From contig DATKRB010000009.1 of the NCBI GenBank assembly GCA_035532415.1, positions 62,001 through 126,000 of the forward strand: 64,000 nt of DNA, in the 5' to 3' direction. Position 1 is the stretch's first letter, and every line of letters starts with the position of its first letter. This document shows positions 35,425-44,125 of this stretch, piece after piece. The notes under the pieces were generated by a model that was given only the letters and a program-made list of their open reading frames with translations, did not search any database and was not told where the DNA came from. The DNA comes from DATKRB01 sp035532415 (GTDB lineage Bacteria > Actinomycetota > Acidimicrobiia > Acidimicrobiales > RAAP-2). The position numbers and the translations under genes are program-made.

Positions 35425-35932
35425 GTGGCCACCGCGGTGGCGGTGGTCGTGATGTCCGGGGTGATGCTCCTCTTCGCCATCAGATCGTCGTTGCTCTTCC
35501 TCGTCGGGGTCGCGCTCCTGATCCTCGGTGGCCGGCATTTCGGGAACGGCCGGCCGGGGACCGGGGGTCATCCCTGGGCCCACGAGGGCCTCGTCCCCGG
35601 GGGAGTGGCCGCCTTCACCTGGGCGTCGACCCTGGCGGTCTCCTCGTACCGGGCGCATCCGGGTGCCCTGCTCTCGTTTCCTCCGGCCGAGATCGCCTGG
35701 ATGCTCATCAGGACCGAGGGGCCTGTTCCATGCCGGTGCCATCGACGTCGCCGGGCTCGTCATGATGACCGTGGCGTGGGCGGTTGCCCAACGGGCCGCA
35801 CACCGGGCTCGAGCTCGTCGCACATGGGGTCCTCCCCGGGAAGCAGGCGCTCGACCAGCTCGACGAGGCCCGTTCGGTACCGAGCGCGCCTATCCGCCGG
35901 GACACGAACCGGGTCGCGCATGCTCCTCGTGA
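35425..35932 (+). pseudogene. possible decayed membrane-protein gene
   Basis: From a GTG at 35425 one frame encodes hydrophobic VVVMSGVMLLFAIRSSLLFLV and AAFTWASTLAVSS up to about 35710. A second frame then continues with HAGAIDVAGLVMMTVAWAVA before a stop at 35932. The two hydrophobic stretches in different frames suggest one membrane protein broken by a frameshift near 35700-35727. I do not recognise a family. The rest of the 35232-35944 interval shows no other convincing gene. Confidence 0.3.
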
Positions 35933-35944
35933 CAGGCAGTTCGT

Positions 35945-36268
35945 ATGGGAACGATTCACATCTTCGCAGAGCGGACGGTGGACGCGTCCGCCGGCGGGCG
36001 CAGCCGGGAGTACCCGATGAAGGTGGCCGAGCCCGAGCCCGGACGGGTCCTCAGCGAATCCGACACCAACTCGAGCCTTGTCACCACGTTCACCGTCACC
36101 CCGGAGGGCGCCGCTTCACGCGTGCGCATCTCCACCACTTGGGATGGTGCCACGGGGATCGGCGGGTTCTTCGAGCGCCTGTTCGCCACGCGGGCCCTGC
36201 GCGGCATGTACGCCGACGAGCTCGAGCGCCTGAACGCGTATGCGCACCAACAGGCGGCTTCTGATTGA
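35945..36268 (+). CDS. SRPBCC-family protein with an internal deletion
   Basis: The 107-residue product begins MGTIHIFAERTVDASAGGRS and continues REYPMKVAEPEPGRVL, FTVTPEGAASRVRIST and GGFFERLFATRALRGMYADE, the polyketide-cyclase/START-like fold. Usual members are about 150 residues; here strand 1 runs almost directly into what is normally the third strand, so about 40 residues with helices 1 and 2 are missing. The frame is intact, but the hydrophobic cavity would be open, so it may be a non-functional relic beside another decayed gene. Confidence 0.6.
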   Translation: MGTIHIFAERTVDASAGGRSREYPMKVAEPEPGRVLSESDTNSSLVTTFTVTPEGAASRVRISTTWDGATGIGGFFERLFATRALRGMYADELERLNAYAHQQAASD

Positions 36269-36324
36269 CCGCGGGCTCGCGGCCTCTCAGGTCCGTCCCG
36301 GGACCGGGTGCCCGAGAGCCGTCG

Positions 36325-36804
36325 TCATTGGGCGGACGCCAGCTGCAAGGCCACCACCGCTGCCTCGCCCGGATCCTCCATCGGCACGATCCCCGTGTCC
36401 ACCTCACCGCCGGGCCGGGTCAGGGACCATGTGCCGATGCCGATCACAGGGGTGCCAGAACGGAGAGCCAAGGCGATCTCGGAGAGGGTGCCGTATTCTC
36501 CGTCCAGAGCGACCACGGCGGCGGCGGAACCGACGACGAGGGAATTACGCGCCTCGCCGAGGCCGGTGGCGATGACCACGTCGACCCAAGGGTTCGCGAC
36601 CGAGGGGTCCCGTCCCGGCAGGAGCCCCACCGTCAGCCCGCCTGCCGACTTGGCGCCGCGGCAGGCTGCGGCCATGACCCCTCCGAGCCCACCGCAGACG
36701 ACGATCGCTCCGGCCGATGCGAGGGCGGCACCGACTGCCTCCGCCGCAGCGATCACCGGTGCCGTCGCCTCGGAACCACCGACGACTGCTATCTGGGTTG
36801 CCAT
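36325..36804 (-). CDS. TIGR00725/SLOG-type nucleotide-binding protein
   Basis: The 159-residue Rossmann-like protein has IAVVGGSEATAPV at the N-terminus, VVCGGLGGVMAAACRGA, and GEYGTLSEIALAL, where LOG-type cytokinin-activating hydrolases have PGGxGTxxE. The first Gly-Gly is replaced, so activity on nucleoside monophosphates is doubtful. It may bind a nucleotide or derivative. It is divergent from the L,D-transpeptidase gene. Confidence 0.82.
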   Translation of the reverse strand: MATQIAVVGGSEATAPVIAAAEAVGAALASAGAIVVCGGLGGVMAAACRGAKSAGGLTVGLLPGRDPSVANPWVDVVIATGLGEARNSLVVGSAAAVVALDGEYGTLSEIALALRSGTPVIGIGTWSLTRPGGEVDTGIVPMEDPGEAAVVALQLASAQ

Positions 36805-36943
36805 AGTCGACCCAGCGTAGGCCGCCGACCCGGTCGGCGGCCGGTGAGACAGCCGGGGCAACACGGCGCCGCAATCGGCGCGCAGACCAGTCCGGGGACA
36901 ATCCGGGGGAGGTCGGCCCTAACCTGACGTCGGAGCAAATACG

Positions 36944-38140
36944 GTGAAGAAGAACCAGGCCTTGCAGGGATTGGCCGCCTACGGCCCACCGCCCAGGCGG
37001 GTACGCCCGTGGCTGATGGTGGCCGCCGTGCTCCTCGTCCTGGCCGCGGGGGCCGGGAGTTGGTATGCGGCCGGGAGGGGAAGCCCCTCGGCATCGGTCA
37101 GCCGGCACTCCGACGGGGGCCCGAGGCCGGCGAGGCCGTTCACCGTCGCCGCCACCTCACCGGCCGGCGGCGCGACGGGCGTGGCGTCCGACACGCCGAT
37201 CACCGTCCGCTTCTCGGCGCCGCTCCCAAAGGTGCTCGGAGCCGATGCACCCGTGCCCACGCTCGATCCCCCGGTCGCCGGCTCGTGGCGCCGCTCGAAC
37301 CGCTTCACCCTCGAGCTCCGCCCGTCGGCGTCGTTCATCCCCTCGACCACCGAGACGCTGAACATCCCGGGCGGTCCGGCAGGAGTGCGGAGCGCTGCCG
37401 GGAAGGCACTTGGCAGCACCGACACGGTGTCGTTCACGATCGCCCTGGGCAGCGAGGAGCGGCTGCAACAACTCCTTGCACTCACCGGCTACATCCCGCT
37501 CACCTTCACCCCGAGCGGGCCGGCTCGGACCCCGGCACAGGCGGCCATGCCACAGGCGGGTACCTTCGACTGGCGCTGGCCGGGCCTCCCGGGGTCGCTC
37601 ACCTCGCTGTGGGTTGAGGGCGAGTCGAGCGCCATCACCGAGGGAGCGGTCATGACGCTCGAGAGCCAGAGCGGCCTGGCGGTGGACGCCACCGCCGGGC
37701 CCAAGGTCTGGGTCCTCCTGCTCGACGACGTGGCAAAGGGGGTCACGAACCAGGCTCCCTCCACTTACGTCGACGTGTCGAAGGTCCTGCCCGAGTCGTT
37801 GACGCTCTGGGTGAACGGCGTCCCGAAATTTCAGGACATCCCGGTCAACACCGGCGCGCCGGGGGCCGACACGACCGCCGGGACGTACGAGGTCTTCGAG
37901 CACGTCACCGCCTCGGAGATGAAGGGCACGAACCCCGACGGCACGACCTACGACGACCCGAACGTCCCGTGGGCGAGCTACTTCAGCGGGGGGGACGCGC
38001 TGCACGGCTTCGTGCGTGCCGCCTACGGCTCTCCCCAGAGCAACGGCTGCGTCGAGATGTCGGTCGCGAATGCGGGAGCCACCTGGCCATTTACCCCGAT
38101 CGGTACCCTTGTCACCGTTGAGGGCCCAACCGTCGGCTAG
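36944..38140 (+). CDS. L,D-transpeptidase, membrane-anchored
   Basis: The 398-residue protein has a short cytoplasmic Arg/Pro-rich start, a membrane anchor near residues 22-44, an Ig-like bacterial domain (about 65-165; SPAGGATGVASDTPITVRF) and a YkuD catalytic domain. The active site has His354 in LHGFVRAAYG and Cys369 in SNGCVEMS. It forms 3-3 cross-links in peptidoglycan or attaches proteins to it, outside the membrane. It stands alone. Confidence 0.9.
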   Translation: MKKNQALQGLAAYGPPPRRVRPWLMVAAVLLVLAAGAGSWYAAGRGSPSASVSRHSDGGPRPARPFTVAATSPAGGATGVASDTPITVRFSAPLPKVLGADAPVPTLDPPVAGSWRRSNRFTLELRPSASFIPSTTETLNIPGGPAGVRSAAGKALGSTDTVSFTIALGSEERLQQLLALTGYIPLTFTPSGPARTPAQAAMPQAGTFDWRWPGLPGSLTSLWVEGESSAITEGAVMTLESQSGLAVDATAGPKVWVLLLDDVAKGVTNQAPSTYVDVSKVLPESLTLWVNGVPKFQDIPVNTGAPGADTTAGTYEVFEHVTASEMKGTNPDGTTYDDPNVPWASYFSGGDALHGFVRAAYGSPQSNGCVEMSVANAGATWPFTPIGTLVTVEGPTVG

Positions 38141-38222
38141 GTGTGATTCCCGCGGACGGACCGTCGGTGATGGCCGACGAGGTCGGCAGTCAGGACCCGA
38201 CCGTCCTGGCTACGATGCCGCG

Positions 38223-39194
38223 ATGGACCTCGAGTCACTGATCGATCCGGATATCCGTCCCCTCCTCGCCGAGTTCGGGGACTTCCGGCTGACGCCGGAC
38301 AACCTGGCGGCGATGCGGTCTCGACCGATCGTGCAACCGGTGCCGCTGTCCGACGAGGTCGAACGGGTCGACCACGTCGTGCCCGGCCCGAAGGGCGCGC
38401 CGGATGTCGTGGTACGGGTCCATCGGCCGAGAGGTGCCACAGGGCCCCTCCCCTGCGTCTACTCCATTCACGGTGGCGGCTACGTGATGGGCTCGTACAC
38501 GGGGGACGACGTCCGATTCGACTCCTGGTGCCTACGCCATCGCTGCATCGGCGTGTCGGTGGAGTACCGCCTGGCGCCCGAGACCCCCTATCCTGGTCCG
38601 CTCGAGGATTGCTACGCCGGCCTGGCCTGGGTGCACGAGCACACGGAAGAGCTCGGGGTGGACCCGGCTCGCACCGGCATCATGGGGGCGAGCGCCGGTG
38701 GCGGCCTCGCCGCGGGCCTCGCGCTGCTCGCCCGCGACCGAGGGGTGCTGCCCGTCGCCTTTCAGCTCCTCATCTACCCGATGCTCGACGACCGTCAGAC
38801 AAGCCCATCGAGCCGCGTAGAGGCACCGATCTGGAACCCCGCTGCGAACGAATTCGGATGGCGTTCGTACCTCGGCCCGCTCTACGGGACCGACGACACA
38901 CCGCCCTATGCCGCCGCCAGCCGAGCGACCGATCTGAGCGGCTTGCCGCCTGGCTACGTGATGGTGGGAACGATCGACGGATTCCACGACGAGGACGTCG
39001 ACTACGCCTTGCGGCTCAATCAGGCAGGTGTCCCAACCGAGCTCCACGTGTACGCGGGCGCGCCGCACGGTTTCGACAACATGATGACCGGAGCGCCCGT
39101 GGCCAAGCGGGCCCGGCGGGCGATGAACGAGTGGCTCGAGCGGCGATTGCACGCTACCGACGCGGCACCGCCCTCGACGATGCGCTCACGGTGA
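38223..39194 (+). CDS. alpha/beta hydrolase, hormone-sensitive lipase (HSL) family esterase
   Basis: The 323-residue esterase has the oxyanion-hole HGGG at 83-86, the nucleophile Ser158 in GASAGGG, an acid in TIDGFHDEDV and His in GAPHGFDNM. The family cleaves short- and medium-chain esters. The ATG at 38223 is preferred over an upstream start at 38016, which would overlap the L,D-transpeptidase gene. Confidence 0.92.
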   Translation: MDLESLIDPDIRPLLAEFGDFRLTPDNLAAMRSRPIVQPVPLSDEVERVDHVVPGPKGAPDVVVRVHRPRGATGPLPCVYSIHGGGYVMGSYTGDDVRFDSWCLRHRCIGVSVEYRLAPETPYPGPLEDCYAGLAWVHEHTEELGVDPARTGIMGASAGGGLAAGLALLARDRGVLPVAFQLLIYPMLDDRQTSPSSRVEAPIWNPAANEFGWRSYLGPLYGTDDTPPYAAASRATDLSGLPPGYVMVGTIDGFHDEDVDYALRLNQAGVPTELHVYAGAPHGFDNMMTGAPVAKRARRAMNEWLERRLHATDAAPPSTMRSR

Positions 39195-39402
39195 TCGTCG
39201 ACACCGGACATGCCCTCGGCGTGGGGGGGGGTCGATCGCACATACCTGTTCACCGTATTGCATTGATTGCATTGCCCCCGTCCTCCTCGACGCCCGACCG
39301 CGGCCCGGCTGCAGCGTGAAGGTCAACATCGGCATCTGATGGTCACCGTCGATCCCCTTGCTGGCGCTTGCAGTCCCATGGCCCGAGGATGAGGCTTGAC
39401 TC

Positions 39403-41763
39403 ATGACACCCCGGCGATTCCAAGGTCTGGTCAACGTCGACATCCGCGACTCGGTCCCGGACTGGGGGCCGTTCGACGCCCCTCGGGCACCTCGGGGGGC
39501 TCCGAACGTCGTCTACATCGTTCTGGACGACGTCGGGTTCTCGGCGATGAGCTGCTATGGCGGGCCGATCCCCACGCCCAACATCGATCGCATCGCGGAC
39601 GCGGGGCTCCGCTATACCCAGTGGCATACGACGGCCCTCTGCTCGCCCACCCGCGCCTGTCTCCTCACCGGTCGAAACCACACCCGCAACTCCATGGCGT
39701 GCATCACGGAGGCCGCCATCGGCTTCCCCAATGCGAGCGGGGTGATCCCACCCGAGAACGGCACCATCGCCGAGATCCTTGACGAACAAGGGTGGAACAC
39801 CTACATGGTCGGCAAGTGGCACCTGTGCCCGGAGGCCGAGATGAACGTGGCTTCGACCCGGCGGAACTGGCCGCTCGGTCGTGGGTTCCAGCGATTTTAC
39901 GGCTTCCTCGGGGCCGAGAGCAATCAGTGGTATCCCGACCTCGTTTACGATAACCACCCGGTCGACCAGCCCAGGTCGCCCGAAGAGGGGTATCACCTCA
40001 CCGAGGACATCACCGACAAGGCTCTCGAGTTCATAATGGACGCGAAGGTGATCGCGCCGGAGAAGCCCTTTTTCCTCTACTACGCGCCTGGCGCCTGCCA
40101 CGCGCCGCACCACGCCCCTCGCGAGTGGATCGAGAGGTTCAGGGGCCGATTCGACATGGGGTACGAGGCATTGCGCCACGAGACGCTAGCCCGGCAGAAG
40201 GCGTTGGGGATCCTCCCGTCGGACACCGGATTGTCCCCCCTGAACCCCATCGGCACTCCCGAGACCCGGAGCGGTCCGAACGGCAAGCCCTTCCCCGTCC
40301 TCGACACCGTGCGGCCATGGGACTCGCTGTCTGCAGACGAGCGGCGGCTGTTCTCCCGGATGGCCGAGGTCTTCGCCGGCTTTCTGGCCCACACCGACGA
40401 CCAGATCGGCCGGCTCCTCAACCATCTCGAAGAGAGCGGTGAGCGCGACAACACCCTTGTGATCCTGGTGTCGGACAACGGGGCGAGCGGCGAGGGCGGT
40501 CCCAACGGGTCGGTCAACGAATGCAAGTTCTTCAACGGCATTCCCGACGACCTTGCCGCGAACCTCGCCCAGCTCGACGAGCTGGGAAGCCCGGCGACCT
40601 ACAATCACTACCCCACGGGGTGGGCGATGGCGTTCAACACGCCCTTCAAACTGTGGAAGCGCTACGAGTACAACGGGGGAACGAGCGACTCCTGCATAGT
40701 CTCGTGGCCGAAGGGGGTGAAGGCGCGCGGTGAGATGCGTACCCAGTACCACCACGCGGTCGACCTGGTCCCGACCATCTTGGACGTGCTCGGGGCTGAC
40801 GCACCGGAGTCCATGAACGGCCACGTCCAGAGCCCGTTCGACGGCGTGAGCATGAGGTACAGCTTTGAGTCCCCAGACGCCCCGACCACAAGGAGCACGC
40901 AGTTCTATTCGATGCTCGGCTCGCGTAGCGTCTGGCACGACGGGTGGAAGGCGGTCACCACCCATCCGACGATCTCCGGCTGGGGCAACTTCGACTCGGA
41001 CACGTGGGAGCTCTTCCACACCGACGTCGACCGGTCCGAGCTGCACGACCTGGCGGCAAAGGAGCCGGAGCGGCTTCAGAAGCTCATCAACCTCTGGTTT
41101 GCCGAGGCCGGTGCCAACGGCGCCTTCCCCCTCGACGACCGTTCCGCGATCGAGATCATCCTCACTCCGCGACCCGTCCTGACGCCGGACCGGAACCGCT
41201 ATGTCTACTATCCCGACGTCGCGGAGGTTCCCGAGTCACAGGCGGTCAACATCCGCAACCGCTCGTACAGCATCGGTGCCCTCGTGGACATCCCCGCCCC
41301 GGGAGCGAGGGGCGTACTCTTCGCCCACGGCGCCCGGTTCGGCGGCCATACGCTCTACATCAGGGACGATCGACTCCACTACGTGTACGACTTCGTCGGC
41401 ATGCTCGTGCAGAAGGTCGTGGCGGACGCCGACGTTCCGGTAGGGGACAACCTCATCCTGTCGGCGTCGTTCGACAAGGACGGGGAGGACCCGCCGGGCG
41501 TGGCCACCGGTACCCTCTCGCTCTATTACGGCGAGACCAAGGTCGGCGAGGGCCGCATCCGGACGCAGCCGGGCAAGTTCGCCATCGGGGGCGAGGGTCT
41601 GTGCGTGGGACGGGACGGCGGCGAGGCGGTGACCGACGACTACCCCGGTGAGATGCCCTGGCACTTCACCGGCGGGACGATCAAGCGCGTCGCGGTCGAC
41701 GTGAGCGGCGAGCCGTACGCCGACCTCGAGCGCGAGGCCGTCGCCATGCTGTCGCGAGAATAG
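39403..41763 (+). CDS. arylsulfatase-type sulfatase
   Basis: The 786-residue protein has the sulfatase signature CSPTRACLLTGR with Cys80, the residue converted to formylglycine; the CxPxR core is intact. LDDVGFSAMSCYGG supplies metal-binding Asp residues 42-43, VGKWHL the active-site Lys/His, and VSDNGASGEG the second metal pair. No signal peptide is seen, so it is probably cytoplasmic. No formylglycine-generating enzyme is in the window. The C-terminal 200 residues form a separate beta-rich domain. A strong hairpin follows the stop. Confidence 0.93.
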   Translation: MTPRRFQGLVNVDIRDSVPDWGPFDAPRAPRGAPNVVYIVLDDVGFSAMSCYGGPIPTPNIDRIADAGLRYTQWHTTALCSPTRACLLTGRNHTRNSMACITEAAIGFPNASGVIPPENGTIAEILDEQGWNTYMVGKWHLCPEAEMNVASTRRNWPLGRGFQRFYGFLGAESNQWYPDLVYDNHPVDQPRSPEEGYHLTEDITDKALEFIMDAKVIAPEKPFFLYYAPGACHAPHHAPREWIERFRGRFDMGYEALRHETLARQKALGILPSDTGLSPLNPIGTPETRSGPNGKPFPVLDTVRPWDSLSADERRLFSRMAEVFAGFLAHTDDQIGRLLNHLEESGERDNTLVILVSDNGASGEGGPNGSVNECKFFNGIPDDLAANLAQLDELGSPATYNHYPTGWAMAFNTPFKLWKRYEYNGGTSDSCIVSWPKGVKARGEMRTQYHHAVDLVPTILDVLGADAPESMNGHVQSPFDGVSMRYSFESPDAPTTRSTQFYSMLGSRSVWHDGWKAVTTHPTISGWGNFDSDTWELFHTDVDRSELHDLAAKEPERLQKLINLWFAEAGANGAFPLDDRSAIEIILTPRPVLTPDRNRYVYYPDVAEVPESQAVNIRNRSYSIGALVDIPAPGARGVLFAHGARFGGHTLYIRDDRLHYVYDFVGMLVQKVVADADVPVGDNLILSASFDKDGEDPPGVATGTLSLYYGETKVGEGRIRTQPGKFAIGGEGLCVGRDGGEAVTDDYPGEMPWHFTGGTIKRVAVDVSGEPYADLEREAVAMLSRE

Positions 41764-41777
41764 GAGCAGCCCGGCCC

Positions 41778-41812
41778 GGATCCGCCGGCATCGCCCGGAT
41801 ACCGGCGGATCC
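41778..41812 (+). terminator. hairpin after the sulfatase gene
   Basis: GGATCCGCCGG (41778-41788) and CCGGCGGATCC (41802-41812) are perfectly complementary over 11 bases with a 13-base loop, 15 bases after the stop. There is no U-run; the stem is strong enough to terminate or to protect the 3' end. Confidence 0.6.
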
Positions 41813-41817
41813 CCATC

Positions 41818-41859
41818 TGCCCGGTGGGCTGTGGACGTTGCCCGGTGGGCTGTGGACGT
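41818..41859. repeat. 21-bp perfect tandem duplication
   Basis: The unit starting TGCCCGGTGGGC and ending GTGGACGT occurs at 41818-41838 and 41839-41859 without mismatch, and TGCCCGGTGCG starts a third partial copy at 41867. It lies between the hairpin and the F420-type oxidoreductase gene. Confidence 0.9.
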
Positions 41860-41919
41860 CAGCGCCTGCCCGGTGCGCCTCGGGGCCCCTGGGGTCGGGA
41901 CCCCGTTAGGCTCCTCGGG

Positions 41920-42357
41920 ATGCCGTTCGACTCGATGACCAGCCAGGAAGTGATGGCCTTCCTCAATTCCGCTCCGGCCCGCACGGGGATCGTGGCGACC
42001 ACCCGTGAAGACGGATCCCCTCACGCGGCACCTGTCTGGTACGTCGTCGACGAGGACGGCTCCGTCCTGTTCAACACCGGCGCCCGATCGGTGAAGGGCC
42101 GCAACCTCCGGCGCGAGGGACGCGCCGCTCTCTGTGTCGACGACGAGACTCCGCCGTACGCCTTCGTGACGATCGAAGGACCGGTCGCCATCACGGAGGA
42201 ACTCGACGAGGTCCGGCGCTGGGCGACGACCATCGGCGCCCGCTACATGGGTGCCGACCGGGCCGACGAGTTCGGTGCCCGTAACGGCGTCCCGGGTGAG
42301 CTGCTCGTGCGCCTGATCCCCGAGAGGGTGATCGCCGTCAGGGACCTCGCGGACTGA
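41920..42357 (+). CDS. PPOX-class (split-barrel) F420/flavin-dependent oxidoreductase
   Basis: The 145-residue protein has the pyridoxamine-oxidase-like beta barrel: RTGIVATTREDGSPHAAPVW, VLFNTGARSVKGRNLRREG, RAALCVDDE and a VTIEGPVAI strand. Members of this class in actinobacteria bind F420 or FMN and reduce diverse substrates, for example biliverdin or nitro compounds. Cofactor choice cannot be settled by eye. It is convergent with an LLM-type F420 enzyme. Confidence 0.85.
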   Translation: MPFDSMTSQEVMAFLNSAPARTGIVATTREDGSPHAAPVWYVVDEDGSVLFNTGARSVKGRNLRREGRAALCVDDETPPYAFVTIEGPVAITEELDEVRRWATTIGARYMGADRADEFGARNGVPGELLVRLIPERVIAVRDLAD

Positions 42358-42451
42358 CCCCGGGGATTCGCGGCGGACAGCAGCACCTGCCGTGGACACG
42401 GGAGGTGGACATCGTTCTGGTTGGAGACGGACGATCCGGATCGGACCGCGC

Positions 42452-43336
42452 TCACCACCGCCTGCTCTCCACCTGACCGAGCCGGGGAATCGCCGGCGCG
42501 ATCGTCTCCTCGAGCCACCGGGCCGGCTCGTCACCCACGGCGCCGAGCATGACGGCGTTCACGCCAACCTCGGCGAACGACTCGGCCTGTCGCACCACCG
42601 CGTCCGTGTCGGCTCCCGGAGCGACGGCGCCGAGCATGGCGGTCACCTCGATCTCCCCGGGGTCCCGGCCCACCGCGTCGCAGTGACGCCGGAGCACATC
42701 GACCTTGTGCGCCACGACCTCGGGAGGTCCGAATATGTTGCAGGCGTCGGCGTAGGTTGCCACCAGTCGCAAGGTCTTGCGCTCGCCGCTCCCACCGATG
42801 AGGATACGCGGGCGCGGCGCACTGATCGGCGCCGGGATGCACAGCGTCTCGTCGAGCTGGTAATGCTTTCCCCGGTACGACCCGTTGTTCTCGCTCCACA
42901 TCTGCAGGCAGATCTGAATCGCCTCCTCGAGTCGCTCGAAGCGTTCGGCGAGTGGCGGGAACGGGGCACCGAGCCCGCGGTGCTCCCGCTCGTACCAGGC
43001 CGCGCCGATTCCCAACTCGGCACGCCCGCCCGACAGCACGTCGAGGGTCGTGATCGTCTTGGCCAGCAGTCCGGGGTGACGATAGGTGACGCCCGTCACG
43101 AGAAGCCGCAGCCGGAGGCTCTCGGTCCGGCCGGCGACGAACCCGAGGGCGGTGTACCCCTCGAGCATCGGATCCTCGGCGGGAGCGACGAGGTCCATCT
43201 GAAACCAATGGTCCATGAAGGAGAGCGTGCGGACGCCGATGCCCTCCGCGGTACGGGCCAACGCGCTGATGCCCGGGCCGATCCCGTTGCTCGCTCCGGC
43301 CCAGTCGAATCGTGAAACATGAAGGTCGATGTCCAC
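42452..43336 (-). CDS. LLM-class F420-dependent oxidoreductase
   Basis: The 294-residue TIM-barrel protein (GTG start) has FMDHWFQMD, VTGVTYRHPGLLAKTITTLD and GGRAELGIGAAWYEREH near the middle, and PRILIGGSGERKTLRLVATY, the typical marks of luciferase-like monooxygenase family enzymes that use F420. The substrate is unknown. It is followed on the same strand by nothing and preceded by a usp gene 98 bases away. Confidence 0.9.
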   Translation of the reverse strand: MDIDLHVSRFDWAGASNGIGPGISALARTAEGIGVRTLSFMDHWFQMDLVAPAEDPMLEGYTALGFVAGRTESLRLRLLVTGVTYRHPGLLAKTITTLDVLSGGRAELGIGAAWYEREHRGLGAPFPPLAERFERLEEAIQICLQMWSENNGSYRGKHYQLDETLCIPAPISAPRPRILIGGSGERKTLRLVATYADACNIFGPPEVVAHKVDVLRRHCDAVGRDPGEIEVTAMLGAVAPGADTDAVVRQAESFAEVGVNAVMLGAVGDEPARWLEETIAPAIPRLGQVESRRW

Positions 43337-43434
43337 CCGGGGGTTCTACCACCGGGAATGGCCGGCCGCTACCGGCACCCGAGCGGGCCGAGGGTGACGA
43401 CCCACGGATTGGTCGGCCCGGGACGCCCGGTTGA

Positions 43435-43935
43435 TCAGGATCGACCCTTCCCCTCGTTCCGCGGACGTCTGCGGTCCTTCCCTCGCCCCGATTCCTCCGG
43501 TCGGATGATGACGATCGGGCAGCGGGCGTGGTGCGCACACTGTTGGCTCACCGAGCCGAGCGTCAGCCCTTCGAACCCGCCCAGTCCCCTCGAACCGACC
43601 ACCAGCAGATCCGCGCCGTCGCTGGCTTCGACCAGAGCCTTCGGTGCCGGAGGGTCGACGGCGATCCCGACGACCTCTATCGTCGGCTCGAGCTCCTCGG
43701 CCCGGGCGACGGCCTCGTCGAGGACGCGGCTCTCCAATCGCTCCACCTCGGGGTAGAGGTTGAGGAAGTCTCGCCGAAAGGTCATCGCGTACACCACCTG
43801 AAGGACGCCGCCCCGGAGGCGCGCCTCCCGGGCGGCCCAACCGAGTGCGTCGAGAGCGGCGGCCGACCCGTCGACGCCGACCACGATCCGAGCGGGCTCC
43901 GGCGAGTCGGGATCGGGTCCCTGGTGCTCTGTCAT
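43435..43935 (-). CDS. universal stress protein
   Basis: The 166-residue protein has RIVVGVDGSAAALDALGWAA and the ATP-binding GSRGLGGFEGLTLGSVSQQ (G2xG9xG(S/T) type), so it is the nucleotide-binding class. The start at ATG 43935 has GAGGAGCG upstream; a longer reading to 43998 is less likely. It is divergent from the P-type ATPase with 190 bases between them. Confidence 0.92.
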   Translation of the reverse strand: MTEHQGPDPDSPEPARIVVGVDGSAAALDALGWAAREARLRGGVLQVVYAMTFRRDFLNLYPEVERLESRVLDEAVARAEELEPTIEVVGIAVDPPAPKALVEASDGADLLVVGSRGLGGFEGLTLGSVSQQCAHHARCPIVIIRPEESGRGKDRRRPRNEGKGRS

Positions 43936-44125
43936 CGGGTCGCTCCTCGGGTCGGGTGCACCCAGCCTGCCCGAAGAGCCAGACCGGCAACAGGGCACTT
44001 CGTCACCACCCTCTCCTTCGGCTCTCGCCGCTCACGGGGTCTCGTGACCCTCACCGGGCGTCCGGAGCCCGCCTGCCAGACTGTGTGTGGGATCGACCTC
44101 CGTCCTACAAGGAGGACGTTTGGAC

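Noticed and set aside
43936..44125. DosR box between usp and the P-type ATPase
   Set aside because: Usp and Ctp-type pumps are typical DosR targets, so I looked for the palindrome, but no convincing match is present.
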